Counted from the stretch's first letter, positions 7,646 to 16,843 are shown. The stretch: DNA of 64,000 nt from Flavobacterium salmonis (GCF_903819435.1 NZ_CAIJDP010000086.1:1-64000), one strand, 5' to 3'. Numbers and translations: made by a program. The notes: a model not told the origin generated them from the sequence alone.

Positions 7646-9337
7646 CTATCTAATCAATTTTCTGTATTTCAAACGTTTTGGAGTTAAATCACCGCCAAGA
7701 CGTTTCTTTTTGTTTTCTTCATAATCAGAGAAACTTCCTTCGAAGAAATATACTTCAGAGTCACCTTCAAAAGCTAAGATATGTGTACAAATTCTATCTA
7801 AGAACCATCTGTCGTGCGAAATAATAACGGCACAACCTGCAAAATTCTCTAAACCTTCTTCAAGAGCTCGAAGGGTGTTTACATCAAGGTCATTCGTAGG
7901 CTCATCCAGTAAAAGTACATTTCCTTCTTCTTTTAATGTCATTGCTAAGTGAAGACGGTTACGTTCTCCTCCAGAAAGCATTGAAACTTTTTTATTCTGT
8001 TCTCCACCACCAAAGTTGAAACGTGATAAATAAGCTCTTGAGTTTACTTGTTTTCCACCCATCATAATTAATTCCTGACCGTCTGCGAAGTTCTCCCAAA
8101 TCGATTTATTTGGATCGATGTTAGAGTGTGATTGATCTACATAAGCGATTTTCACAGTTTCACCAACTGAAAATTCTCCACTGTCAGTTGCCTGTTCTCC
8201 CATAATCATTTTGAAAATGGTAGATTTACCAGCACCGTTTGGCCCGATAATTCCAACAATTCCGGCTTGTGGTAAAGTGAAATTCAGGTTATCGTACAAT
8301 AATTTGTCTCCAAAAGCCTTAGCTACACTTTTTGCTTCAATAACATTCGTACCTAAACGTGGACCATTTGGAATGTAGATTTCCAGATTTTCGTCCAATT
8401 GTTTTTGGTCTTCATTTAATAATTTATCGTAGTTCTGTAAACGCGCTTTTTGTTTTGTCTGACGACCTTTTGCTCCCTGACGAACCCATTCTAACTCACG
8501 CTCTAACGTTTTTCTGCGTTTAGAAGCTACTTTTTCTTCCTGAGCCATACGGTTTGATTTTTGATCTAACCATGAAGAATAGTTCCCTTTCCATGGAATA
8601 CCTTCTCCTCTATCCAACTCAAGAATCCAACCTGCAACATTATCAAGGAAATATCGGTCGTGCGTTACAGCAATAACAGTTCCTGCATATTGTGCTAAAT
8701 GCTGCTCTAACCAAAGAACCGACTCAGCATCAAGGTGGTTGGTAGGCTCATCCAAAAGTAATACATCCGGCTGCTGCAATAATAAGCGACATAAAGCTAC
8801 ACGACGACGCTCACCTCCTGAAAGGTTTTTGATAGGTGTATCGCCTTCCGGCGTACGCAATGCATCCATTGCGATTTCTAATTTGGTATCGATTTCCCAG
8901 GCACCAAGAGCATCAATTTTGTCTTGTAAAGCTGCCTGACGATCCATCAATTTGTCCATCTTATCTGGATCTGAATAATTTTCTTCAAGACCAAATAAAT
9001 CATTGATTTGATTATATTCTTCTAAAACTGCCATTGTTTCAGCAGCTCCTTCACGGACAATTTCGATAACGGTTTTAGAATCATCAAGGATTGGCTCCTG
9101 CTCCAAATACCCAACTGTATATCCTGGCTGAAAAACCACATCTCCCTGATAGTTTTTATCTACACCTGCAATAATTTTTAAAAGCGAAGATTTTCCGGAA
9201 CCGTTAAGACCTAAAATACCAATTTTAGCTCCGTAAAAGAAACTTAAATAAATATTTTTAAGTACCGGTTTGTCTGCTCCCTGATAGGTTTTGCTCAATT
9301 TCTGCATTGAGAAAATTACTTTCTTATCGTCTGACAT
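7646..9337 (-). CDS. ettA: Energy-dependent translational throttle protein EttA (ABC-F)
   Basis: A 563-residue ABC-F ATPase with two nucleotide-binding domains and no membrane segments. The first domain has Walker A GLNGSGKS (about 42-49), signature LSGGERRRVAL and Walker B LLLDEPTNHLD. The second has GPNAGAGKS, LSGGERNRLHLA and LLLDEPTNDLD. Between them is the family's P-site tRNA interaction linker, with the basic RRKTLERELEWVRQGAKGRQ stretch. The length is close to E. coli EttA (about 555). EttA binds the ribosomal E site and gates the first peptide bond according to ATP/ADP level. It is transcribed alone and ends at its own terminator. Confidence 0.96.
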   Translation of the reverse strand: MSDDKKVIFSMQKLSKTYQGADKPVLKNIYLSFFYGAKIGILGLNGSGKSSLLKIIAGVDKNYQGDVVFQPGYTVGYLEQEPILDDSKTVIEIVREGAAETMAVLEEYNQINDLFGLEENYSDPDKMDKLMDRQAALQDKIDALGAWEIDTKLEIAMDALRTPEGDTPIKNLSGGERRRVALCRLLLQQPDVLLLDEPTNHLDAESVLWLEQHLAQYAGTVIAVTHDRYFLDNVAGWILELDRGEGIPWKGNYSSWLDQKSNRMAQEEKVASKRRKTLERELEWVRQGAKGRQTKQKARLQNYDKLLNEDQKQLDENLEIYIPNGPRLGTNVIEAKSVAKAFGDKLLYDNLNFTLPQAGIVGIIGPNGAGKSTIFKMIMGEQATDSGEFSVGETVKIAYVDQSHSNIDPNKSIWENFADGQELIMMGGKQVNSRAYLSRFNFGGGEQNKKVSMLSGGERNRLHLAMTLKEEGNVLLLDEPTNDLDVNTLRALEEGLENFAGCAVIISHDRWFLDRICTHILAFEGDSEVYFFEGSFSDYEENKKKRLGGDLTPKRLKYRKLIR

Positions 9338-9376
9338 ATTATGTTTATTGTTTTTAGTTTATTATTTATTGTTAAA

Positions 9377-9767
9377 TTACTTAAATTTAAGTCCCTTGAT
9401 TTCACAATTTCTTAAATGATTCATCATTGCTCCTATTTTATTTTTTTCAATTTCAGTCATTTCATTTAATTTAAAATGTTGTTCTTTTGAAATCAATTTT
9501 TTATCAAAAGGTCTATAAGATTGTGACTTTGCTTCTCCAGCTGAACCTTTTGCTATACTTAAAAATTGTATAAATTCTCTATTTCCATTTCTTTCAAAAC
9601 CTTCTGCAATATTATCCATTACAGATCCTGAACTCCTAATCTATTTGATCTTTTAGTGAATAATTTGTTTTTAAAGTTGTTGTTTGAATTAATAACTCAA
9701 CATATTGACATCATTCTCTTGCTTTCTGCGAAATTTCTAAATCTTCAAATTTATCTATCCTCGCCAT
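9377..9767 (-). pseudogene. Four-helix-bundle (23S rRNA intervening-sequence type) protein, broken
   Basis: The visible open frame (9377-9619, 80 codons) starts inside the family motif ([13 protein letters not shown]) and lacks the N-terminal third. Reading on upstream on the minus strand recovers it: MARIDKFEDLEISQKARE from an ATG at 9767, then an in-frame TGA (9711-9713), then a stretch ending in [10 protein letters not shown] one-base frameshift near 9638 leads into [14 protein letters not shown]. One stop and one frameshift therefore separate pieces of a standard gene of about 120 codons. These S23-type proteins form pentameric helical bundles; their function is unclear. The 80-residue piece could still be translated from the internal ATG, but a working protein seems unlikely. 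Confidence 0.85.
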
Positions 9768-9791
9768 AACAACAAACTATAAACAACAAAC

Positions 9792-9974
9792 CTAAACCCT
9801 ACCTTTTAAGGCATTAAAAACCCATGCATTTGCTAAAAATCCAACTCCAGTTGCTGCAAATCCCCAACCTGATACTTCACTATACCTAAAAGCACCAAGA
9901 CCTATAAGTAACAATCCCATGATTACCATTATAAAAGTAGCCCATCCTAAAACGGTATTTTTATTCATTCCCAT
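9792..9974 (-). CDS. Small two-helix membrane protein, 60 aa
   Basis: A 60-residue protein with two predicted transmembrane helices (about residues 8-28 and 35-55) joined by a short RYSEVSGWG turn and ending in a positive KGRV tail. It resembles the small conserved flavobacterial inner-membrane proteins annotated as the CAL67264 family; this assignment is from memory of its MNKNTVLGWATFIM start and is not verified. The function is unknown. It lies 63 bases downstream of holA on the same strand and could be co-transcribed with it. Confidence 0.75.
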   Translation of the reverse strand: MGMNKNTVLGWATFIMVIMGLLLIGLGAFRYSEVSGWGFAATGVGFLANAWVFNALKGRV

Positions 9975-10037
9975 AATTGTGTAATAATTTAAAGTGGTAT
10001 TTTTTTTAGAAGTGCAAATATCGTGAATTTTAATCGC

Positions 10038-11042
10038 TTAATTAAATATTTTGTAAAGCATTTCTTTTAGCAAATCTGATTGGGGTAAGGCATTGGCTCC
10101 AACGCCTTTACTTTTTACATCAACATCTCTTAATGCCCCAACAATCTGACTGACTTTTCGCATTGGATAATTTTTGATAGCCAGATCATATTCCTTTAAA
10201 AAATAAGGATTTACGCCAATCGCTGTTGCTACGTTTTTTGGATTTTTGTCTTTAAGCCCATGATATTTTAAAAGCTGAACAAAAAATCCAAAAACCAATC
10301 CGGTTGTCATTACTAAAGGATATTCTTTTGGATTGTGAGCGAAATTTTCGGCAATTTTATACGCTTTTAACTGATTACGTTCACCGATCGCTTTTCGAAG
10401 TTCAAAAACATTATAATCTTTACTGAAACCAATATTTTCTTCGATATGTTGTGGTGTAATTACCGTTCCTTGTGGTAAAATAATCTGTAATTTCTCTAAT
10501 TCATTATTGATTTTACTCAAATCTGTCCCTAAAAACTCTACCAGCATGGCATTTGCTTTCGGGTCAATTGTATATTTCTTTCCTGCCAAAACGCGCTTAA
10601 TCCAGTCCGCTACCTGATTTTCATACAATTTTTTACTTTCATAAACGATTCCGTTTTGTGCTAATAATTTAGTCACTTTTTTACGTTTATCAAGTGTTTT
10701 GTATTTATAACAAAAAACCAAAACCGTTGTTTCCATTGGATTATTTACATAAGATTCAATTTTATCAATAGTTCTTGATAAATCCTGAGCTTCTTTTACG
10801 ATAACAACCTGACGGTCTGCCATCATCGGATAACGCTTTGCTGTTGAAACAATATCTTCTACAGAAACATCCCTTCCGTATAAAACAGTTTGATTGAATC
10901 CTTTTTCTTCTTCCGAAAGGATATTCTGTTCAATATATTCTGATAATTTATCGATATAATAAGGTTCATCACCCATTAAAAAATAAATTGGTTTTATATT
11001 TCCTGCTTTGATATCATTAACAATTTTTACAACTTCGTCCAT
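10038..11042 (-). CDS. holA: DNA polymerase III subunit delta
   Basis: A 334-residue clamp-loader subunit. The N-terminal domain has the delta-type pattern IKPIYFLMGDEPYYIDKLSEY and the TAKRYPMMADRQVVIVKEAQ block, equivalent to the delta residues that open the beta clamp. It lacks a Walker A P-loop, as delta does. The C-terminal helical collar region contains NVFELRKAIGERNQLKAYKI and ends LKEMLYKIFN. In the replisome, delta binds beta-clamp protomers and, together with delta-prime and DnaX, loads them on primed DNA. It is divergent from the HsdR-N-like gene at 11114. Confidence 0.94.
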   Translation of the reverse strand: MDEVVKIVNDIKAGNIKPIYFLMGDEPYYIDKLSEYIEQNILSEEEKGFNQTVLYGRDVSVEDIVSTAKRYPMMADRQVVIVKEAQDLSRTIDKIESYVNNPMETTVLVFCYKYKTLDKRKKVTKLLAQNGIVYESKKLYENQVADWIKRVLAGKKYTIDPKANAMLVEFLGTDLSKINNELEKLQIILPQGTVITPQHIEENIGFSKDYNVFELRKAIGERNQLKAYKIAENFAHNPKEYPLVMTTGLVFGFFVQLLKYHGLKDKNPKNVATAIGVNPYFLKEYDLAIKNYPMRKVSQIVGALRDVDVKSKGVGANALPQSDLLKEMLYKIFN

Positions 11043-11101
11043 CCAAATTTTGTTTCAAGTTTAAAGTTTCAAGTTTAAACCTGAAACCTCAAACTATTTT
11101 A

Positions 11102-11109
11102 TATTTTTG
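11102..11109 (+). promoter_or_regulatory. -7 box 4 bases before a start codon
   Basis: TATTTTTG matches TAnnTTTG, with only 4 bases between it and the ATG at 11114. If used, transcription would begin at or next to the start codon, giving a leaderless mRNA. The preceding 50 bases hold a short imperfect direct repeat (TTTCAAGTTTAAAG). Confidence 0.5.
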
Positions 11110-11113
11110 CTTT

Positions 11114-11566
11114 ATGCAACGATTAAATTTTCCAATCTATCATTTTCGATTCAAAAATAGCGAAAATAAAGTGTCTATTTTTGATGAAATCAGAAAAAAA
11201 TTTATAATTCTTACCCCTGAAGAATGGGTTCGCCAACATGTTGTTCATTATTTAATGAATGAAAAAAAATACCCAAAATCGCTCATTAACGTCGAGAAAG
11301 TTTTAACGGTCAATGGTTTACGAAAACGTTATGATGTTGTAGTTTTTAATTCGGATGGTTCAATACATATATTAGTAGAATGCAAAGCACCAGAAGTAAA
11401 AATATCTCAGGCAACTTTTGATCAAATTGCGCGTTACAATATGACAATGCAGGCACGGTTTTTGAAAGTCACAAATGGTCTGCATCATTATTATTGCCAG
11501 ATGGATTTTGAAAACGAGAAATATGAGTTTTTGAAATCACTGCCAGACTACAAAGAGATTTATTAA
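11114..11566 (+). CDS. HsdR N-terminal-like (PD-(D/E)xK fold) protein
   Basis: A 150-residue single-domain protein like the restriction-enzyme R-subunit N-terminal family (HSDR_N_2). The nuclease-fold signature is visible: a conserved acidic position in RYDVVVFNSDG, then ILVECKAPEVKIS, which supplies the E-x-K pair after a beta strand, followed by the QATFDQIARYN helix. Upstream, LTPEEWVRQHVVHYL is the usual N-terminal motif. No methylase, specificity subunit or helicase is nearby, so this is not a restriction system; these stand-alone proteins are common in Bacteroidetes beside holA, and their role is unknown. The stop is 19 bases before the glycosyltransferase start. Confidence 0.87.
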   Translation: MQRLNFPIYHFRFKNSENKVSIFDEIRKKFIILTPEEWVRQHVVHYLMNEKKYPKSLINVEKVLTVNGLRKRYDVVVFNSDGSIHILVECKAPEVKISQATFDQIARYNMTMQARFLKVTNGLHHYYCQMDFENEKYEFLKSLPDYKEIY

Positions 11567-11585
11567 ATTATTAAAAAGATTACTT

Positions 11586-12605
11586 TTGGATAAAGTTGCG
11601 ATTGTCATTTTAAATTGGAATGGAATAAAATTATTAGAACAATTTTTGCCATCAGTAATTAAATTTTCTCCAGATGCTACTATATATGTAGCCGATAATG
11701 CTTCAACAGATGATTCAGTAAATTTCGTTCAACAGCATTTTCCAACGATAAAAATCATTAAAAATACTGACAACCATGGATTTGCCAAAGGCTACAATGA
11801 TGCTTTGAAAGAAGTTGATGCCGAAATTTATGCCTTAGTTAATTCGGATATTGAAGTGACCGAAAGTTGGTTAAAACCTATTATTGAAACCTTTGATTTA
11901 GAAAAAAATACAGTTATTATCCAACCTAAAATTCTTGATTTTAAAAATAAGGAATATTTTGAGTATGCCGGAGCAGCCGGAGGATTCATTGATAAGTATG
12001 GTTATCCATTTTGTCGGGGCCGAATTTTTGATACGTTAGAAAAAGACAGTGGTCAATATGATGATAATTGTGAAATATTCTGGGCATCGGGAGCTTGTTT
12101 TTTTATCCGAAAAGAAATTTATGATGAATTAGAAGGATTTGATGAATCTTTTTTTGCACATCAGGAAGAAATTGATTTGTGCTGGCGTGCTTTAAACGAA
12201 GGACATACTATCAAATATAATTCACAGTCTATTGTTTACCATGTTGGAGGGGCAACACTGCAACAAGGAAATCCGAAAAAGACTTATTTGAATTTCAGAA
12301 ATTCATTACTGATGATGGTCAAAAATCTTCCAAAAAAAGGATTGTTTTTTATAATTTTCTTCAGAATGGTACTGGATGGAATTGCCGGAGTAAGATTTTT
12401 AACACAAGGAAAATTTAAACTAACACTTGCAATTTTACATGCCCATTTTTCATTTTACTGTCTTTCATTAATTTATCTAAAAAAGAGAAAAGATTTTCAA
12501 ATGCAAAAATACTACACTATAAAAAGTATCGTTTTCATCTATTATATAAAGAAATTGGTTTTTTTTAAAGAAATCTTTAACATTAATCAAAATATTAAAA
12601 ACTAA
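11586..12605 (+). CDS. Glycosyltransferase family 2, membrane-associated
   Basis: A 339-residue GT-A fold inverting glycosyltransferase. It opens with VAIVILNWNGIKLLEQFLPS, then YVADNASTDDSV (first acidic nucleotide-sugar site), and ALVNSDIEVT holds the DxD-like site. FWASGACFFIRKEIYDELEGFDESFFAHQEEIDLCWR is the rhamnosyl/galactosyl-type acceptor block with the catalytic ED-like residues (given here as positions about 165-202). The C-terminal 90 residues have two hydrophobic segments (LFFIIFFRMVLDGIAG and LHAHFSFYCLSLIYL), suggesting membrane attachment. The start is TTG, 19 bases after the previous stop, with no ATG in a sensible place. The likely role is surface polysaccharide or lipid glycosylation; the sugar is unknown. 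Confidence 0.9.
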   Translation: MDKVAIVILNWNGIKLLEQFLPSVIKFSPDATIYVADNASTDDSVNFVQQHFPTIKIIKNTDNHGFAKGYNDALKEVDAEIYALVNSDIEVTESWLKPIIETFDLEKNTVIIQPKILDFKNKEYFEYAGAAGGFIDKYGYPFCRGRIFDTLEKDSGQYDDNCEIFWASGACFFIRKEIYDELEGFDESFFAHQEEIDLCWRALNEGHTIKYNSQSIVYHVGGATLQQGNPKKTYLNFRNSLLMMVKNLPKKGLFFIIFFRMVLDGIAGVRFLTQGKFKLTLAILHAHFSFYCLSLIYLKKRKDFQMQKYYTIKSIVFIYYIKKLVFFKEIFNINQNIKN

Positions 12606-12610
12606 ATTTG
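12603..12610 (+). promoter_or_regulatory. -7 box for the OmpA-family gene
   Basis: TAAATTTG matches TAnnTTTG and starts on the stop codon of the upstream glycosyltransferase. It leaves a leader of about 25 bases before the ATG at 12640. Confidence 0.6.
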
Positions 12611-12639
12611 TAATTAACGTCTAATTAAATTTAACATCT

Positions 12640-13473
12640 ATGAGAAAAATAGTAATCGCACTATCGGTATTAATGGCTTTAACATCGTGTGTTTCAAAAA
12701 AGAAATATGCTGAATTGGAAGCTAAAAACAAAGAGACTCAGGATTTATTAAATTCTTGTACTGTAAAATTGAATGCATGTCTGGAAGAAAAAGCAGGATT
12801 GGCTGCTACGGCTGCGAGTTATAAAGAACACAATCAAGATTTAATAAACAGCTCAAAAGATTTGACAGTTTTAACTACTAAAGGTGCAGAAAATCTTGAA
12901 AAATCATTGGAAAGTTTAAAAGAAAAAGATTTAAAAATTTCCAGACTTCAAGATGCTCTTACTAAAAAAGACAGTGTAACATTAGCATTAGTTACAAGTT
13001 TAAAAGGTGCTGTTGGAATCAATGACCCGGATATTGAAATCAATGTTGAAAAAGGAGTTGTATTTATCTCTATCGCTGACAAATTATTATTTAAAAGTGG
13101 TAGTTATGAAGTAACTGATGCTGCAAAAGGTGTTTTAGCTAAAGTTGCAAAAGTAGTCAATGATAAGCCAGATTTTGAGTGTATGGTTGAAGGTCACACA
13201 GATAATGTTCCTTATAGAAGTAACGGAGTTTTACTTGATAACTGGGATTTGAGTGTTAAACGTTCTACTTCAATTGTTAGAGTTTTAACAAACGATTTAG
13301 GTGTAAATCCAGCTAAATTAATTGCAGCCGGTAGAAGTTCTTATGTGCCTTTAGTTGCAAACGATACTCCGGAAAACAAAGGAAAAAACAGAAGAACCCG
13401 TATTGTTGTTATGCCAAAAATTGATCAGTTTTATGATATGATTGAAAAAGAAATGAAAAAACAGGCAAAATAA
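12640..13473 (+). CDS. OmpA-family peptidoglycan-binding lipoprotein
   Basis: A 277-residue outer-membrane lipoprotein. The signal peptide ends in the lipobox LTSC (Cys17). Residues about 20-120 form a coiled coil (KKYAELEAKNKETQDLL onward, with KSLESLKEKDLKISRLQDA). Residues about 135-265 form an OmpA C-terminal domain with VEGHTDNVPY, NWDLSVKRSTSIVRVL and ENKGKNRRTRIVV, the residues that grip diaminopimelate in peptidoglycan. The protein probably tethers the outer membrane to the wall. It has its own promoter box and a strong terminator, so it is a single-gene unit. Confidence 0.93.
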   Translation: MRKIVIALSVLMALTSCVSKKKYAELEAKNKETQDLLNSCTVKLNACLEEKAGLAATAASYKEHNQDLINSSKDLTVLTTKGAENLEKSLESLKEKDLKISRLQDALTKKDSVTLALVTSLKGAVGINDPDIEINVEKGVVFISIADKLLFKSGSYEVTDAAKGVLAKVAKVVNDKPDFECMVEGHTDNVPYRSNGVLLDNWDLSVKRSTSIVRVLTNDLGVNPAKLIAAGRSSYVPLVANDTPENKGKNRRTRIVVMPKIDQFYDMIEKEMKKQAK

Positions 13474-13497
13474 TTCAATACATATTGAATTACACAG

Positions 13498-13526
13498 AAA
13501 AAGCAGGTCAAATGACCTGCTTTTTT
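13498..13526 (+). terminator. Terminator of the OmpA-family gene
   Basis: GCAGGTCA (13503-13510) pairs with TGACCTGC (13513-13520), two-base loop, followed by six T. It lies 30 bases past the stop. Confidence 0.88.
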
Positions 13527-13625
13527 AGTATCCGCAAGGATAAACTTTTTTAATTAACTAACTAAATTTAACTAATCATAAAGTTAGTAATATTTTTTCT
13601 ACGAATAGCTGTTTTAAGTTTTTTT

Positions 13626-14246
13626 TTACAAAACATCAACATTCCCCTTTCCTTCTCGAATAATAATCGGCTCATGTTCTGAAAGGTCTATAATTGTTGA
13701 ACCTACGTTATCCCCATAACCACCATCTATGACAAGATCTACGAGATTTTGCCATTTCTCAAAAATCAATTCCGGATCAGTTGTATATTCAATTACATCA
13801 TCTTCATCACGAATAGAAGTTGATACTACAGGGTTTCCCAATTGCCGAACAATTTCTAAAATAATATTATTATCAGGAACTCTAATTCCTACGGTTGTTT
13901 TCTTTTTAAACTCTTTTGGAAGATTATTATTTCCGGGCAGAATAAAAGTATAAGGCCCCGGCAATGCTCTTTTTAATATTTTAAAAGTAGCCGTATCTAT
14001 CTGACGAACATAATCTGATAAGTTACTTAAATCATGACAGATAAAAGAGAAATTTGCCTTTTCTAATTTTATACATTTAATTTTTGCAATTTTTTCTAAA
14101 GCACGGGAATTAGTTATATCACAACCTAATCCGTAAACAGTATCTGTTGGGTAAATAACCAAACCTCCATTCTGAAGTACTTTGATCACCTTTGCAATAG
14201 CAGCTTCACTGGGTTTGTCGGGATATATTTTTATGAATTCAGCCAT
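13626..14246 (-). CDS. L-threonylcarbamoyladenylate synthase family protein (Sua5/YciO/TsaC)
   Basis: A 206-residue YrdC-fold protein. It shows GGLVIYPTDTVYGLGCDI near the N-terminus, then KIKCIKLEKANFSFICHDL, PGPYTFILPGNN and RVPDNNIILEIV. The KxR-type nucleotide/carbonate pocket is partly present. The family makes threonylcarbamoyl-AMP for the t6A37 modification of tRNAs that read ANN codons. The shortened KIKxxKLEKANF block, in place of KxRPxxKPL, is closer to the YciO branch, whose activity in t6A synthesis is weaker or unproven, so I give no gene symbol. It is downstream of, and on the same strand as, the UvrD-like helicase, 74 bases apart. Confidence 0.88.
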   Translation of the reverse strand: MAEFIKIYPDKPSEAAIAKVIKVLQNGGLVIYPTDTVYGLGCDITNSRALEKIAKIKCIKLEKANFSFICHDLSNLSDYVRQIDTATFKILKRALPGPYTFILPGNNNLPKEFKKKTTVGIRVPDNNIILEIVRQLGNPVVSTSIRDEDDVIEYTTDPELIFEKWQNLVDLVIDGGYGDNVGSTIIDLSEHEPIIIREGKGNVDVL

Positions 14247-14320
14247 TTTTTTTTTCTTTAAATTTTATTTTGTTTCAGATTTAAAGTTACCTTACGAAAA
14301 CTTGAAAATCAAAACATTTA

Positions 14321-16654
14321 TTATCCTACAACATCTAACTTAGCAAATCTCAGCAAAAGTTTTTTAATTCCACCTACTTCAAATTTAATTTCGGCCTTTT
14401 TATCAGCTCCAACTCCTTCTAAATTGATAACTTCTCCTTTGCCGAAACGTTCATGCATTACAATATTGCCTACGGTTAGTTTATTATCAAATAAATTAGC
14501 AGCAGCATTTGGATTTGTTCCTGCAACAGGCTTTAGTTTTCGAATATTTAAATCGGGAGTGGATTCATTAGACGTAATAGGTTTTGGAGGTGTTCCTCCT
14601 ATTGGTTTTGCTAATCTGAGTTTCGATTTATCGACATCACCAAATATGTCACTATCAATCGTGGGTTTATAACGATAATTGCTTTCTGAAGGCGTTAAAT
14701 ATTCTAAATACTGACCGTCTATCTCTTCAATAAAACGTGATGGTTCACTATCTGTCAGTTTCCCCCAACGATAACGTGATTGCGCATAGGTTAAATATGC
14801 CTGATGTTCAGCACGGGTTAAAGCTACATAAAATAAACGACGTTCTTCTTCCAATTCACTTCGTGTACTCATACTCATTGCACTCGGAAACAAATCTTCT
14901 TCCATTCCTACCACAAAAACATGTGGAAATTCTAAACCTTTTGCTAAGTGAATAGTCATTAAGGCTACACGGTCTTCATCAGATGTGTCTTTATCTAAGT
15001 CTGTAGCCAATGCTACATCTTCCATAAATTCAGACAAAGCTCCTCTTGCTCCGTCTATTTCTTTTTGTCCTTCTGTAAAATCTTTAATACCGTTTAAAAG
15101 TTCTTCAATATTCTGGATTTTAGCCATCCCCTCCGGAGTAGCATCTTTTTTAAGTTCTTGTACCAAACCCGTTTTCTTAGCAACATGGTCAGTAATATAG
15201 AAAGCGTCCTGATTCTCATTAATAATCTGAAAACTCTGAATCATAGTAACAAAATCCTTCAGTTTGTTCTTTGTTCCGGCATTCAGTTTCAAATCGATTT
15301 TATCAATATTCACCATTACTTCCCAAATTGAGCGTTTGTAATGATTGGCTGCAATAGTCAATTTTTCAACAGTTGTATCTCCAATTCCCCGTGCCGGATA
15401 ATTAATCACACGAATCAGTGCTTCTTCATCTTTTGGATTAATTACCAAACGTAAATAACACAAAACATCTTTAATTTCCTTACGCTGATAAAATGAAAGT
15501 CCTCCATAAATTCGATACGGAATATCTCTTTTTCTCAATGCATCCTCCATAGCACGAGATTGGGCATTTGTACGGTATAAAATAGCAAAAGCACCATTGT
15601 GCAGTTGATTTTGCATTTTTTGTTCGAAAATAGTGCTGGCTACAAAACGGCCTTCTTCGGCATCAGTCAGACTTCGATGCACTTTAATTTTGTGCCCATA
15701 ATCATTAGCTGTCCAAACTACCTTATCCAGTTTGGTTTTATTATGTTCCATTACCGTATTTGCCGCTTCAACAATATTTCGGGTAGAACGATAATTTTGT
15801 TCTAAACGAAACATCTTCACCCCTTCATAATCTTTTTGGAAATTCAGAATGTTGTTGATGTTGGCTCCTCGAAAGGCATAAATACTCTGGGCATCATCAC
15901 CAACTACACAAATATTCTGAAATCTGTCTGACAAAGCTCTTACAATCAGATACTGCGAATGATTCGTATCCTGGTACTCATCAACCAGGATATAACGAAA
16001 ACGATTCTGATATTTAGCTAAAACCTCCGGAAAACGAGTTAATAATTCATTGGTTTTCAACAACAAATCATCAAAATCCATTGCTCCTGCTTTGAAACAG
16101 CGTTCAACATATTGCTGATAAATTTCGCCTAAACGTGGCTTTTTTGCCATTGCATCGGCTTCCATCAATTCAGGATTATTAAAATAGGCTTTTACAGTAA
16201 TCAAACTGTTTTTATAGGTCGATATCCTTCCCAAAACTTGTTTGGGTTTATAAATATCACGATCAAGCTGCATTTCTTTTATAATGGAAGAAATCAGTCG
16301 TTGTGAATCCTGAGAATCATAAATAGTGAAATTAGAAGGATACCCTAAATGCTCAGATTCTGAACGGAGAATACGTGCAAATACAGAGTGAAAAGTCCCC
16401 ATCCATAAGTTCTTTGCTTCACTTGCCCCAACAATTGCTGAAATCCTGTGTTTCATTTCACGGGCAGCTTTATTGGTAAATGTGAGTGAAAGTATATTGA
16501 ATGCATCAATTCCCTGATACATTAAATAGGCAATCCTGATTGTCAAAACACGGGTTTTTCCCGAACCGGCACCAGCAATAATAATCATTGGACCGTCTTT
16601 TTGTAAAACGGGTTCTCTTTGTGCTTCGTTGAGCTGGTCAATATAATTTTGCAT
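14321..16654 (-). CDS. UvrD/PcrA-type superfamily 1 DNA helicase
   Basis: A 777-residue SF1A 3'-5' helicase. Motifs in order are: Q motif LNEAQREPV, motif I AGAGSGKTRVL (about 27-37), Ia LSLTFTNKAAREMK, II ILVDEYQDTN, III VVGDDAQSIYAFRGA, IV RLEQNYRSTRNI, V TIHLAKGLEFPHVFVVG, and VI ALTRAEHQAYLTYA. The C-terminal tail (VGNIVMHERFGKGEVINLEG) is the Tudor-like domain that PcrA/UvrD use to bind RNA polymerase. The expected role is nucleotide excision repair, removal of RecA and conflict resolution. The length matches UvrD (720) with a somewhat longer linker. The start is supported by an AGGAG Shine-Dalgarno and a promoter box upstream. Confidence 0.95.
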   Translation of the reverse strand: MQNYIDQLNEAQREPVLQKDGPMIIIAGAGSGKTRVLTIRIAYLMYQGIDAFNILSLTFTNKAAREMKHRISAIVGASEAKNLWMGTFHSVFARILRSESEHLGYPSNFTIYDSQDSQRLISSIIKEMQLDRDIYKPKQVLGRISTYKNSLITVKAYFNNPELMEADAMAKKPRLGEIYQQYVERCFKAGAMDFDDLLLKTNELLTRFPEVLAKYQNRFRYILVDEYQDTNHSQYLIVRALSDRFQNICVVGDDAQSIYAFRGANINNILNFQKDYEGVKMFRLEQNYRSTRNIVEAANTVMEHNKTKLDKVVWTANDYGHKIKVHRSLTDAEEGRFVASTIFEQKMQNQLHNGAFAILYRTNAQSRAMEDALRKRDIPYRIYGGLSFYQRKEIKDVLCYLRLVINPKDEEALIRVINYPARGIGDTTVEKLTIAANHYKRSIWEVMVNIDKIDLKLNAGTKNKLKDFVTMIQSFQIINENQDAFYITDHVAKKTGLVQELKKDATPEGMAKIQNIEELLNGIKDFTEGQKEIDGARGALSEFMEDVALATDLDKDTSDEDRVALMTIHLAKGLEFPHVFVVGMEEDLFPSAMSMSTRSELEEERRLFYVALTRAEHQAYLTYAQSRYRWGKLTDSEPSRFIEEIDGQYLEYLTPSESNYRYKPTIDSDIFGDVDKSKLRLAKPIGGTPPKPITSNESTPDLNIRKLKPVAGTNPNAAANLFDNKLTVGNIVMHERFGKGEVINLEGVGADKKAEIKFEVGGIKKLLLRFAKLDVVG

Positions 16655-16675
16655 GAAATTTTTCTCCTTTTATGC

Positions 16676-16683
16676 AAAAATAA
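16676..16683 (-). promoter_or_regulatory. -7 box for the UvrD-type helicase
   Basis: TATTTTTG on the minus strand matches TAnnTTTG, 22 bases before the ATG at 16654. An AGGAG sequence lies between box and start. Confidence 0.6.
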
Positions 16684-16808
16684 GAATTTAAGCGTTAGAA
16701 ATTGTATATATACAAAACCAATTATTATGTAAGTCGAATCAAATTAATGCTATTTTTTTAACCCTGTAAAAATTAAAAAAAGATTGAATATCGATTATTA
16801 ATCAAAAA

Positions 16809-16843
16809 AATAGCCACTTCTTAATTATTATGAAGTGGCTATT
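16809..16843 (-). terminator. Terminator of the pectate lyase gene
   Basis: AATAGCCACTTC (16809-16820) pairs perfectly with GAAGTGGCTATT (16832-16843) and is followed on the minus strand by seven T. It lies about 20 bases after the stop. Confidence 0.88.

Noticed and set aside
11114-11566. Type I restriction-modification system
   Set aside because: Only an HsdR-N-like domain is present. No helicase part, methylase or specificity subunit occurs near it.
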